Shown: positions 31,062 to 36,055 of the stretch, piece after piece | Numbering within the stretch: the stretch's first letter is position 1 | Layout of the letters: the number at the start of each line of letters is the position of its first letter | Source: a virus | IMG/VR virus record: IMGVR_UViG_3300043777_000059 | Location: 1 to 36,055 of that record | Length of the DNA stretch: 36,055 nucleotides | Reading direction: 5' to 3' (one strand) | The notes under the pieces: generated by a model | What the model was told of the DNA's origin: nothing | Database searches by the model: none | What the model saw: only the letters and a program-made list of their open reading frames with translations | Translations under genes and position numbers: made by a program

Positions 31062-31308
31062 GAGACTTCTCCAGATTGGTGATTTCGCGATCCAAGTACC
31101 AACGTGCTTTCTTCAGATCCTCAATCCGAACCCGGAACGTCGGAGGGCCTTTCTTCCCCGCCCGCAAGATGTACTTGACGGTATTGCCCAGGCAGAAACT
31201 GAGTTCCCACGCCTCGATGACCTTGATCACTTCGTAGGGGTTATCCGCCCCGCCGTAATGCGCAGGATGGTTCACCTGTTCAGTGGACGGCGGAGTATCA
31301 GCGGACAT
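31042..31308 (-). CDS. DUF3310 protein
   Basis: This 88-residue protein has the family run NHPAHYGG, YEVIKVIEAW, LGNTVKYILRAGKKG and EDLKKARWYLDREI. DUF3310 is common in phages near nucleotide-metabolism genes, and it stands directly before thyX here. Its biochemical role is not settled; a role in nucleotide handling is plausible from context only. Confidence 0.85.
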   Translation of the reverse strand: MSADTPPSTEQVNHPAHYGGADNPYEVIKVIEAWELSFCLGNTVKYILRAGKKGPPTFRVRIEDLKKARWYLDREITNLEKSLEDRRS

Positions 31309-31537
31309 AATCGGTCTCCACGTTTATTTTTCTAACTCTGAATCCCAAGCGGCCCGCAAGCCTCTTGCCAGCGTTTGCCGCTCCAGTAGGCGAGCGAGCC
31401 GGCATGTAATTCGGCACGTCCACCTCGAAACCGCGGCCGCGCAAGTGAAATTTCCACCGCCCGTTAGGGGCGATGGGCTGAGGGGCTGCCCAGTTTGTAA
31501 CTTCTATCGTCACCATCTGGGCCAACTTGTTACTCAC
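31298..31537 (-). CDS. Small unknown protein
   Basis: This 79-residue protein, starting GTG at 31537, has AGGAG eight bases upstream; an ATG at 31516 is possible but has no ribosome site. The start overlaps the stop of the previous gene. A beta-rich N-terminal half (WKFHLRGRGFEVDVPNYMPA) is followed by a basic C-terminus (AGKRLAGRLGFRVRKINVET). No family was recognised. Confidence 0.6.
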   Translation of the reverse strand: MSNKLAQMVTIEVTNWAAPQPIAPNGRWKFHLRGRGFEVDVPNYMPARSPTGAANAGKRLAGRLGFRVRKINVETDYVR

Positions 31538-31757
31538 GGAAATAACTCCTGCGCACGCGGGCGGCCTTGGCGATGCGGTTGTTGCCGCGGCCGGTGCCAT
31601 CGCGGGGAATGCGGTCAGGCGGAGTTGAGTGCGCTCGGTGAGATTCGCCGCGGCGAGCTCGGCGCACCGTCGAGACGGAAATGCGCCACAGTTGAGCCAG
31701 GTAACTGTCGAGGTACCGCCCCGTGCGGGCGATGTGGACGCGCTCGGGTGTCAGCAT
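31530..31757 (-). CDS. Small basic HTH-like DNA-binding protein candidate
   Basis: This 75-residue, Arg-rich protein is the first well-supported gene after the promoter at 31805-31833. RYLDSYLAQLWRISVSTVRR reads as a helix-turn-helix (LAQLWRIS-VSTVRRARRGES). The tail is basic with many Arg. It might bind the inverted repeat upstream of itself and regulate the early genes; this is inference from position. It is also consistent with an HNH/AP2-associated HTH module. Confidence 0.55.
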   Translation of the reverse strand: MLTPERVHIARTGRYLDSYLAQLWRISVSTVRRARRGESHRAHSTPPDRIPRDGTGRGNNRIAKAARVRRSYFRE

Positions 31758-31945
31758 GGGGCACCCGGGGCAGAGTTGTCTAATACTCCGTGAGAGACCG
31801 CTGGAAAATATGGTCCAAACTGCCAGAAATCAACGGCACAGTTTTGGACAACAACAGAGGAAAGCGTGTTTGGAGTCAGTACCTTAGGGTACTTTCCGAG
31901 CCTAATATAATAGTATTTACGCATTGCGCATGTGCCTGATTTCAA
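31751..31945 (-). CDS. Doubtful 64-codon frame spanning the int-downstream gap
   Basis: An open frame starts at TTG overlapping the integrase stop (TATTGA) and ends overlapping the next ATG. Overlaps at both ends fit coupling, but the region is AT-rich, unlike all neighbours. It holds inverted repeats and a promoter, and the product (MKSGTCAMRKYYYIRLGKYP...) resembles nothing known. I favour a control or attachment region over a gene. Confidence 0.2.
   Translation of the reverse strand: MKSGTCAMRKYYYIRLGKYPKVLTPNTLSSVVVQNCAVDFWQFGPYFPAVSHGVLDNSAPGAPC
31805..31833 (-). promoter_or_regulatory. Sigma70-like promoter for leftward genes after int
   Basis: On the minus strand a -35 TTGATT (31833-31828) is followed by exactly 17 bases and a -10 TATTTT (31810-31805), four of six consensus matches each. 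Transcription would start near 31798, about 40 bases before the HTH-like gene's ATG at 31757. This is the clearest promoter I see in the window. Confidence 0.5.
31813..31849. promoter_or_regulatory. Inverted repeat overlapping the promoter (operator candidate)
   Basis: GTCCAAACTG at 31813-31822 and CAGTTTTGGAC at 31839-31849 are inverted copies with one base length difference. One arm lies in the spacer of the promoter and the other just upstream of its -35 hexamer. A repressor bound here would block RNA polymerase. It could also be an integrase arm or excisionase site. Confidence 0.45.
31878..31893. repeat. Perfect palindrome with four-base centre, near int 3' end
   Basis: AGTACCTTAGGGTACT has arms AGTACC and GGTACT around TTAG. 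It is 49 bases from the integrase stop, in the AT-rich gap. It could be a core attachment-site element or a second operator; too short to act as a strong terminator. Confidence 0.4.
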
Positions 31946-32952
31946 TAGTTCTTTTTCTGGCTGTCTATTGGACTGCCCAATACTTCGCCGTAGCTCGGGC
32001 CCTCGACGAGGACCTCTTCGCGTCCTCTGAGATATCGCTGGGTCTGCTGCACCGTCGTATGCGCAAGCAGCTCGGTGGGGTTCTTGCCCTGCTGTTTCGC
32101 GGTGGTGGCGGCAACGGCCCTGAGGTCATGCAGGTGGGCGTTCTCCACCCCTGCGGCTTTACAGGCTGTTGTCCATTGCTCGCGGACAGTCTGGTAGGCC
32201 GGAACCTTCCCCTGGCGGTTGTGGATCAAGGTGAGCGCTGTCAGCGTGCCGTGGAGCGTCTTAGCGCGGTCTATCACTGCCCGCAATTCCGGGTTCCACT
32301 TCACTGTTCGTTTCGTCTCGGTCTTGTGATGTGAGAATCGGATGCCCTCGGGTAATAGGTCAGTGCGCCGGATTCTCAGCACCGCGGTAATCCGCTGACC
32401 GGTGAGGCGGCATAGATCCATGACGATCTGAAGCCGTGCACCGGCCTTGGCGTAGATCGCCCGATATTCGTCCGCAGAGATGAGCCGATCGCGTTTCTTT
32501 TCCTTGTGGCGGCGGATGCCCACAAAGGGATTGCTGTCTACGCCGGGGAGCTGCTCCTCGAGCGCGTAGTGAAAGACCTGTTTGCCGAACGACAGCACCT
32601 GGTTGGCGAGGTTGGGTGTCCTGCTCATCGACTTCTTGATTGCGGCCGCATGCTTCCCCCGCACCTGATCGGGAGCGAACTCGGCCAGCATCTTTTTGAG
32701 CTTCTTGGCGACGAGTTCATATTGCTCAATGGTGTTCTTCTTCAGGCGCCCGCGCATGGCTTCCAGCGCCTCATCGATCAGCGTATCCATGCCGCCACGG
32801 GGAGCCTCCATCACTTCCGCATAGGCCGCGAGAGCATCGGTCAGCGTCGTGCCGATGCGTTTCCACTTGCCCTTGCGGACGAGGTAATAGGCCCCGTGCT
32901 TGCGGTACACGCAGGCGGGTAGGTCACGGTCTTTTTTGCGGGGACGGTTCAT
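31942..32952 (-). CDS. int: Tyrosine integrase
   Basis: The 336-residue site-specific recombinase integrates the phage at an attachment site. The catalytic set is complete: Arg187 in LTGQRITAVL, Lys210 in HHKTETKR, His275 and Arg278 in HLHDLR, His298 in LLAHTT, and Tyr307 in QRYLRG. An N-terminal arm-binding part (VYRKHGAYYLVRKGKWKRIG) and a core-binding SAM-like domain (about 55-150) precede the catalytic domain. It overlaps the DUF4224 gene by four bases and is transcribed with it. The 184 bases after its stop are a likely site for attP. Confidence 0.93.
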   Translation of the reverse strand: MNRPRKKDRDLPACVYRKHGAYYLVRKGKWKRIGTTLTDALAAYAEVMEAPRGGMDTLIDEALEAMRGRLKKNTIEQYELVAKKLKKMLAEFAPDQVRGKHAAAIKKSMSRTPNLANQVLSFGKQVFHYALEEQLPGVDSNPFVGIRRHKEKKRDRLISADEYRAIYAKAGARLQIVMDLCRLTGQRITAVLRIRRTDLLPEGIRFSHHKTETKRTVKWNPELRAVIDRAKTLHGTLTALTLIHNRQGKVPAYQTVREQWTTACKAAGVENAHLHDLRAVAATTAKQQGKNPTELLAHTTVQQTQRYLRGREEVLVEGPSYGEVLGSPIDSQKKNY

Positions 32953-33146
32953 TGCGGCAGCCTCAGTTGCGGCTCCCGGCGAGCCGGTGACGCATCCTGA
33001 GGGCCATAGGCGTGAATCCGCAACACGATGAGGGTGCCGTCAGGGCGTTCGCGGTATCTCACGCCGAGGAAGTCGAGCACCCGCTTTTGCCGCTTCGGAG
33101 TTGGCTTCAGGGTGAACTGTTCCAGTTCCTCGGGGGTGAGAATCAC
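32949..33146 (-). CDS. DUF4224 protein (integrase-associated)
   Basis: This 65-residue protein starts at GTG (33146), overlapping the TGA of the upstream frame (GTGA). ILTPEELEQFTLKPTPKRQK followed by RVLDFLGVRYRERPDGTLIV matches the DUF4224 pattern. This family is commonly found just before phage tyrosine integrases and may act as an excisionase or DNA-binding accessory. That role is inferred. Confidence 0.82.
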   Translation of the reverse strand: MILTPEELEQFTLKPTPKRQKRVLDFLGVRYRERPDGTLIVLRIHAYGPQDASPARREPQLRLPQ

Positions 33147-33255
33147 GCCGTCTCTCCGCTATGGCGAGCAACGTTTCCCGCACTTCCGGCGGATATTTGC
33201 CCAGCCGGCGCCTGACTCTGACCAGAAGCCACCAATCCCGCAGTGCTCTGAGCAT
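33040..33255 (-). CDS. Possible overlapping gene (WWLLVRVRRRLGKYPPE protein)
   Basis: The ATG at 33255 has AGG five bases upstream. It begins MLRALRDWWLLVRVRRRLGK, then YPPEVRETLLAIAERRRD, which looks like real amphipathic helices. After about residue 38 the frame runs over the DUF4224 gene and looks like a shadow. It overlaps the 3' end of the Ref-like gene by 113 bases in another frame. It may be a true overlapping gene or the true continuation of this region. Confidence 0.35.
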   Translation of the reverse strand: MLRALRDWWLLVRVRRRLGKYPPEVRETLLAIAERRRDSHPRGTGTVHPEANSEAAKAGARLPRREIPRTP

Positions 33256-33625
33256 AGGTCCCTCGTCTCGGCAGTATTTTTGATATCGGCCACGCCTTGC
33301 TGAGCCGCAGCCGATCCTGACAGCGCTCCCATAAAGCACGCTCGCTCCCATATACCGCAACGAACCGCTTGCGTCCGTCACTGACGGCAACCCGTTGCGG
33401 AGCATCAATCCAATCGCATCCATTCCAGTCACCCTGATGATGACCGCGACACAGGAAGATCGTGAACCAATGACCCATGCGAACACCGCCGGAGAGTATG
33501 TGGTGCAACTCCAGGGAGCTGATGTTAGGTACTTCCAGCACCGCGCACGCCACGCAGCCGAGTTTTCTCAATGCCTCTATACGTTCGGCTTCGTAACGCG
33601 TGGGTGCGCGGAGGGGAGTTTTCAC
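33143..33625 (-). CDS. Ref-like HNH nuclease
   Basis: This 160-residue protein has Cys24-x2-Cys27, His41-His42 in LELHHILSGG, His52 in MGHWFTIFLC, Cys59 and His62-His63 in CRGHHQG. This is the pattern of phage Ref-type nucleases; P1 Ref cuts DNA in a RecA-dependent way. The conserved part ends at about WPISKILPRRG (residue 120). The last 40 residues are Ala/Gly/Ser/Gln-rich and overlap another plausible frame. It ends with TGA overlapping the DUF4224 GTG. It may work in recombination together with the OB-fold protein upstream. Confidence 0.8.
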   Translation of the reverse strand: MKTPLRAPTRYEAERIEALRKLGCVACAVLEVPNISSLELHHILSGGVRMGHWFTIFLCRGHHQGDWNGCDWIDAPQRVAVSDGRKRFVAVYGSERALWERCQDRLRLSKAWPISKILPRRGTYAQSTAGLVASGQSQAPAGQISAGSAGNVARHSGETA

Positions 33626-33948
33626 TGCACGTTTCCAACCCTTCGGCTGGCCTCCTGAGTCCGGTACAAATCAATCACGATGACATTGCGCTGGCGGAAT
33701 GCTTTCAGTTTCTCCATCTCGACGGTGATCCGAAAGAACTCCTCCCACGCCGCTTTGACCTCGGGGATCAATTTCACCTCACGCTTGCGGTCTTCAACAG
33801 TGCCCTGAAGCTGCTTGTAGGCCAGCGATTCAGCGCACTCTGCAAGGTACTCGCTGCGCATGACGGCGCCCTTGAGTTCGGCAAACTGCGCGTCGCTTTC
33901 GGCGAGCATGCAGAGCGCTTTCTCCAGGCGTTGTTCCGTGACTACCAT
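33622..33948 (-). CDS. Coiled-coil phage protein of a recombination-gene family
   Basis: This 108-residue helical protein starts MVVTEQRLEKALCMLAESDA and ends RNVIVIDLYRTQEASRRVGN. The pattern (VVT-x2-RLEKAL ... LYRTQEASRR) recurs in small phage proteins that stand next to single-strand binding or recombination genes. It is a probable oligomeric helical protein with no assigned activity. Confidence 0.72.
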   Translation of the reverse strand: MVVTEQRLEKALCMLAESDAQFAELKGAVMRSEYLAECAESLAYKQLQGTVEDRKREVKLIPEVKAAWEEFFRITVEMEKLKAFRQRNVIVIDLYRTQEASRRVGNVQ

Positions 33949-34433
33949 CCTGGGTCATCTCCGTTTTGCGGCGCATTCGGGTGGCCCCTGGAAGGCTGTT
34001 GGCGGTCTCCGTAGAAACCATCTGGAATCTCATCGTCAAACTCGGGATCTTTCCCATTGGCGGCCTTTTGACGACGAGTGAAGCCCGCCCACGCGGCGCA
34101 GAACCATTTTTCCAACTCAACGGGGTCTTTGATCGTGCCAGCTGCACAGGCGCTACCGACCACGTTTGAGACGCTCCGAAGGATGTCTGCGTCGGAGATA
34201 GTTGAACCAGTCTGGGGCTGACCCGATGCGTTGCGCACCGGTTCCCATCCCTTCAGACCTTTGAGTCGGCCCTTGCCACGATCCTCGCCGAACTCTTCGA
34301 AAGTGAAGTCGATCCGATCACCTGATTTCACACTATCAACATTGACCTTTCCGGCGAAGTACCACGCTCCGTCGATCTGAAGCTTCCTGGAGCCGTTCTT
34401 TGTGAACTCAACCTTCTGCACTACGCCTTGCAT
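33942..34433 (-). CDS. OB-fold, SSB-like protein
   Basis: This 163-residue protein has an N-terminal OB-like barrel (GVVQKVEFTKNGSRKLQIDG, then VNVDSVKSGDRIDFTFEEFG). A helix follows (RSVSNVVGSACAAGTIKDPV, LEKWFCAAWAGF), and then an acidic, flexible tail ending NGDDPGW. The layout is like SSB with its partner-binding acidic tip. The probable role is binding single-stranded DNA in replication or recombination; the Ref-like nuclease and the helical protein downstream fit this. Confidence 0.68.
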   Translation of the reverse strand: MQGVVQKVEFTKNGSRKLQIDGAWYFAGKVNVDSVKSGDRIDFTFEEFGEDRGKGRLKGLKGWEPVRNASGQPQTGSTISDADILRSVSNVVGSACAAGTIKDPVELEKWFCAAWAGFTRRQKAANGKDPEFDDEIPDGFYGDRQQPSRGHPNAPQNGDDPGW

Positions 34434-34597
34434 TTGGCCAACCCCAATATCCTTTGTTCGGACTCAGTAAAATCTTCAATAAATGCCGATCGCTCAGCGT
34501 GCATCTGATCGGTTACTTCGCGGCTCCAGCGCTGAATTTCTTCTTCGCGTTCGCGAGCCTGCTTCTGGCGCTCGGCCATGATGTCTGCCCAGTTCAT
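34421..34597 (-). CDS. Short coiled-coil protein
   Basis: This 58-residue protein, MNWADIMAERQKQAREREEE then QRWSREVTDQMHAE, is one long charged helix. The ATG at 34597 overlaps the upstream stop; a longer in-frame start lies inside the upstream gene. Function is unknown. Confidence 0.6.
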   Translation of the reverse strand: MNWADIMAERQKQAREREEEIQRWSREVTDQMHAERSAFIEDFTESEQRILGLAKCKA

Positions 34598-34971
34598 AGA
34601 CCACCGTTTCCCCACAGCCCGCGGTTCTTCATGTAGTCCGCTGTCAATTGGGCCTTGTTCCAACACTCGATACAGTTCATGTCGTTGCAAACGTGAGCCG
34701 GGTCCGGGAGAGACCCCAGGGGGGGATTGGACGGAGTCTCCTCCCGAACCGGCTCAACAGGAACCCAACTGCCCCAGCCTGCAGACCAGCGGAAGCGGCC
34801 GTTTCGGCTGAGCGCTCCATCCTTCAGGAAAGCCTTCGATTGCTCGCGGCGCCTTCGCGCCTGATGCTCCGCGCGCTGCTCGGCTGTCAGTCCAGCAACG
34901 GGGCGATCAACATCAGGCGCGAATTTCGCGACGCGCGGAGAAACGCCTGACTTGCGCAGATCCCAACTCAC
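34594..34971 (-). CDS. Unknown basic early protein
   Basis: This 125-residue protein starts at GTG (34971), coupled as GTGA to the upstream stop, with GAGG seven bases before it. It has a basic helical part (LTAEQRAEHQARRRREQSKA), a Trp-rich middle (RFRWSAGWGSWVPVEPVREE) and CNDMNCIECWN near the end, a possible metal site. No family was recognised. Confidence 0.62.
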   Translation of the reverse strand: MSWDLRKSGVSPRVAKFAPDVDRPVAGLTAEQRAEHQARRRREQSKAFLKDGALSRNGRFRWSAGWGSWVPVEPVREETPSNPPLGSLPDPAHVCNDMNCIECWNKAQLTADYMKNRGLWGNGGL

Positions 34972-35249
34972 GCGACTACCTCGTGAGTCAGAGCAAGCAA
35001 TTGCGAGCGGGCTTCTTCGATCTCGTTCAACTTTTCCTGGAACTTGCTCCGCAGTTCCGCTTCTGCCGTATTCAACTGCTTCATCTGACGTTCAATCACA
35101 TCAGCCGAATTCAGAGGCGCCAACTCGACCTCGCCCCATTCGGTAGTGCGCACATAGCCGCAGTACTCCTCCATGTTTTTGCCGCTCGACTCATCGTGGT
35201 AGTAGGTGCGACCGCCATGAGCGGAAAACCCAGCGATTTTTATCTTCAC
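34968..35249 (-). CDS. Unknown protein with C-terminal coiled coil
   Basis: This 93-residue protein starts at GTG (35249), with a full GGAGG eight bases upstream and GTGA coupling to the preceding stop. A TTG at 35264 is possible but lacks such a site. The N-terminal part is beta-like (KIKIAGFSAHGGRTYYHDES). The C-terminal half is a long coiled coil (DVIERQMKQLNTAEAELRSK, then FQEKLNEIEEARSQ). Function is unknown. Confidence 0.65.
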   Translation of the reverse strand: MKIKIAGFSAHGGRTYYHDESSGKNMEEYCGYVRTTEWGEVELAPLNSADVIERQMKQLNTAEAELRSKFQEKLNEIEEARSQLLALTHEVVA

Positions 35250-35347
35250 TTTTCCATCCTCCAAAGCGAGGCGAGAGTGAGCAGGCCGCCCAAACTGGCT
35301 GCGATCAGTGCCACGAAGCCCAGATCGACAAGAGTAAAAGTCAGCAT
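35246..35347 (-). CDS. 33-residue membrane peptide
   Basis: MLTFTLVDLGFVALIAASLG leads through one hydrophobic helix to LLTLASLWRMEK. The ATG at 35347 overlaps the lipoprotein's stop (ATGA), and its own stop overlaps the next GTG (GTGA). The short gene carries the GGAGG used by the next gene. Coupling at both ends supports it despite its size. Confidence 0.55.
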   Translation of the reverse strand: MLTFTLVDLGFVALIAASLGGLLTLASLWRMEK

Positions 35348-35532
35348 CACCGCGCTCCGTTGAGGGTGTAGAACGGCCTGCGCTGCTCCTCCGTGTAGGA
35401 GGGTGAGTGATTGGCGCTCAGCGCGATCGAGGTGCCGATGACCGCGACCGCGGCGCTGCAGCCGATCGGGTGATGTTCGCAGGTCGCGCAGCCGGTCAGG
35501 CTGAGGGCTGCGAGTAGGGCCAGGTGCTTCAT
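35347..35532 (-). CDS. Small lipoprotein
   Basis: The 61-residue product has a short lipoprotein signal, MKHLALLAALSLTGC, with the lipobox LTGC and acyl Cys15. The mature part is short (ATCEHHPIGCSAAVAVIGTS, then a polar tail). It would be anchored in the envelope. It is coupled to the pentapeptide-repeat gene before it and to a membrane peptide after it, so a superinfection-exclusion or envelope role is possible. It also resembles an Rz1-type outer spanin in type, but it is far from the lysis genes and not Pro-rich. Confidence 0.65.
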   Translation of the reverse strand: MKHLALLAALSLTGCATCEHHPIGCSAAVAVIGTSIALSANHSPSYTEEQRRPFYTLNGAR

Positions 35533-36055
35533 GACTGCAGCGCCGCCTGTTCGCGCAGATCTGCCAGCGCGCGCTCGTTGCTCGCGAAGAACCAGGGCAC
35601 GCGACCCGTGGAGGCAAGATAGATTCGGCGTCCAGCGTCTTCCGAACCATAGCGAGTTTCCAACTCGTAGCCTTTGGCGCCGGCCAAATGAATCGCCCAA
35701 CCTGCGCGGCAGTGGGTCGTATCGCAGGTATGCCATGTGTCCATCTGTAGGGCGCCCTGGCCTGACTCAATCAAACCCAGAATTTTCGCGTCGAGGTTCG
35801 GGATAACGGGAACTTCAGGAAACCGCGCACGGAACCGCTCGGCGCGCTGACGCTGTCGCTCGGCTTTACCGCTGGGCGCCTGAGTCGCTTCCGATCCGGT
35901 CGTTTCCCCAACATTCAAGGCACCCGCGAGGTTGGCACGCGCGAGGTAGGCATCCGCGAGGTCGGCATCCGCGAGGTCGGCACCCGCGAGGTAGGCACGC
36001 GCGAAGTCGGCACCCGCGAGGTAGGCATCCGCGAGGTCGGCACCCGCGAGGTAGG
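35529..36055 (-). CDS. Pentapeptide-repeat protein, N-terminus cut by window
   Basis: The frame is open to the window end. The 45 visible upstream codons are A(D/N)LA-x pentapeptide repeats (YLAGADLADAYLAGADFARA and so on), which form a right-handed quadrilateral helix. A separate C-terminal domain follows, with VPVIPNLDAKILGLIESGQG and the compact WHTCDTTHCRAGWAIHLAG motif, then VPWFFASNERALADL. I have seen this fusion as a phage family. The function is unknown; some pentapeptide proteins mimic DNA. A TTG at 35918 could start a repeat-free form, but the repeats are in frame and contiguous. Confidence 0.82.
   Translation of the reverse strand, partial: YLAGADLADAYLAGADFARAYLAGADLADADLADAYLARANLAGALNVGETTGSEATQAPSGKAERQRQRAERFRARFPEVPVIPNLDAKILGLIESGQGALQMDTWHTCDTTHCRAGWAIHLAGAKGYELETRYGSEDAGRRIYLASTGRVPWFFASNERALADLREQAALQS
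35926..36055. repeat. Tandem 15-base repeats encoding the pentapeptide pairs
   Basis: About nine units of the form CCCGCGAGGTCGGCA lie head to tail, differing at only a few positions (TCC/CCC/CGC starts, GTAGG/GTCGG middles), and run off the window. The coding strand is the reverse one. Near-identity at silent sites suggests recent slippage or unequal exchange. Confidence 0.85.

Noticed and set aside
31906-31911. Perfect TATAAT on the plus strand
   Set aside because: No acceptable -35 hexamer lies 15-19 bases upstream, and it would drive transcription antisense into int.
35926-36055. Tandem repeats as a CRISPR array
   Set aside because: The units are 15 bases with no spacers and encode pentapeptide repeats in frame.

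Overview
The window is a large piece of a tailed-phage (or prophage) genome, GC-rich and almost entirely coding. The virion genes form one rightward block (1-24,424). The early, accessory and integration genes form one leftward block (36,055-24,429). The two blocks converge with only four bases between them. Both ends cut genes: the small terminase on the left and a pentapeptide-repeat protein on the right. The genome is therefore longer than the window. DNA polymerase, helicase and a recognisable repressor are not seen and may lie outside. A P22-type portal, an SU10-like (DUF5309) capsid protein, ejection-type proteins, a beta-helix tailspike and the absence of a tape measure or contractile sheath point to a short-tailed (podovirus-like) phage. 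A complete tyrosine integrase suggests it can be temperate. A lipoprotein with a lipobox, a Sec-exported protein and the cell-wall enzymes fit a Gram-negative, probably proteobacterial, high-GC host. The host cannot be named from this sequence alone.

Rightward block. Packaging comes first (terS end, terL), followed by a string of small genes, two related Gly-rich basic proteins and a Sec-exported protein. The portal, an SGNH-hydrolase protein, the scaffold, the major capsid protein, neck/adaptor proteins and a large tail-hub protein follow. Next come a GNAT-like protein, ejection proteins with an embedded heme-oxygenase-like diiron candidate, and the tailspike. Lysis genes end the block: a membrane/coiled-coil protein, an endolysin, a holin candidate, an Ala-rich hydrophobic protein and a permuted NlpC/P60 peptidase. 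Most neighbouring genes overlap by 1-8 bases (ATGA, GTGA, TTGA), so translation is probably coupled. The only reverse-strand gene proposed here is a 47-residue membrane protein lying between the last ejection gene and the tailspike.

Leftward block, read from right to left. It starts with the pentapeptide-repeat protein, a small lipoprotein and a 33-residue membrane peptide. Small DNA-metabolism candidates follow: an OB-fold/SSB-like protein, a Ref-like HNH nuclease, a DUF4224 protein and the integrase. After the integrase lies an AT-rich gap with a sigma70-like promoter overlapped by an inverted repeat, which is the best candidate for a control region and possibly attP. Beyond it are an HTH-like protein, DUF3310, ThyX and about eighteen mostly tiny genes. 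Many of these carry paired cysteines (probable zinc ribbons), one is a Rieske-type protein and one is an HNH protein.

Most worth checking: (1) terL and a nearby 81-residue protein end in almost the same peptide; (2) the phage carries two probable iron proteins, HDO-like and Rieske-like; (3) a 20-base element with one mismatch sits just upstream of two genes that lack a Shine-Dalgarno sequence; (4) the promoter/operator next to int; (5) long out-of-frame overlaps at 2585-2733 and 33143-33255. All assignments come from reading motifs by eye; no database search was made.
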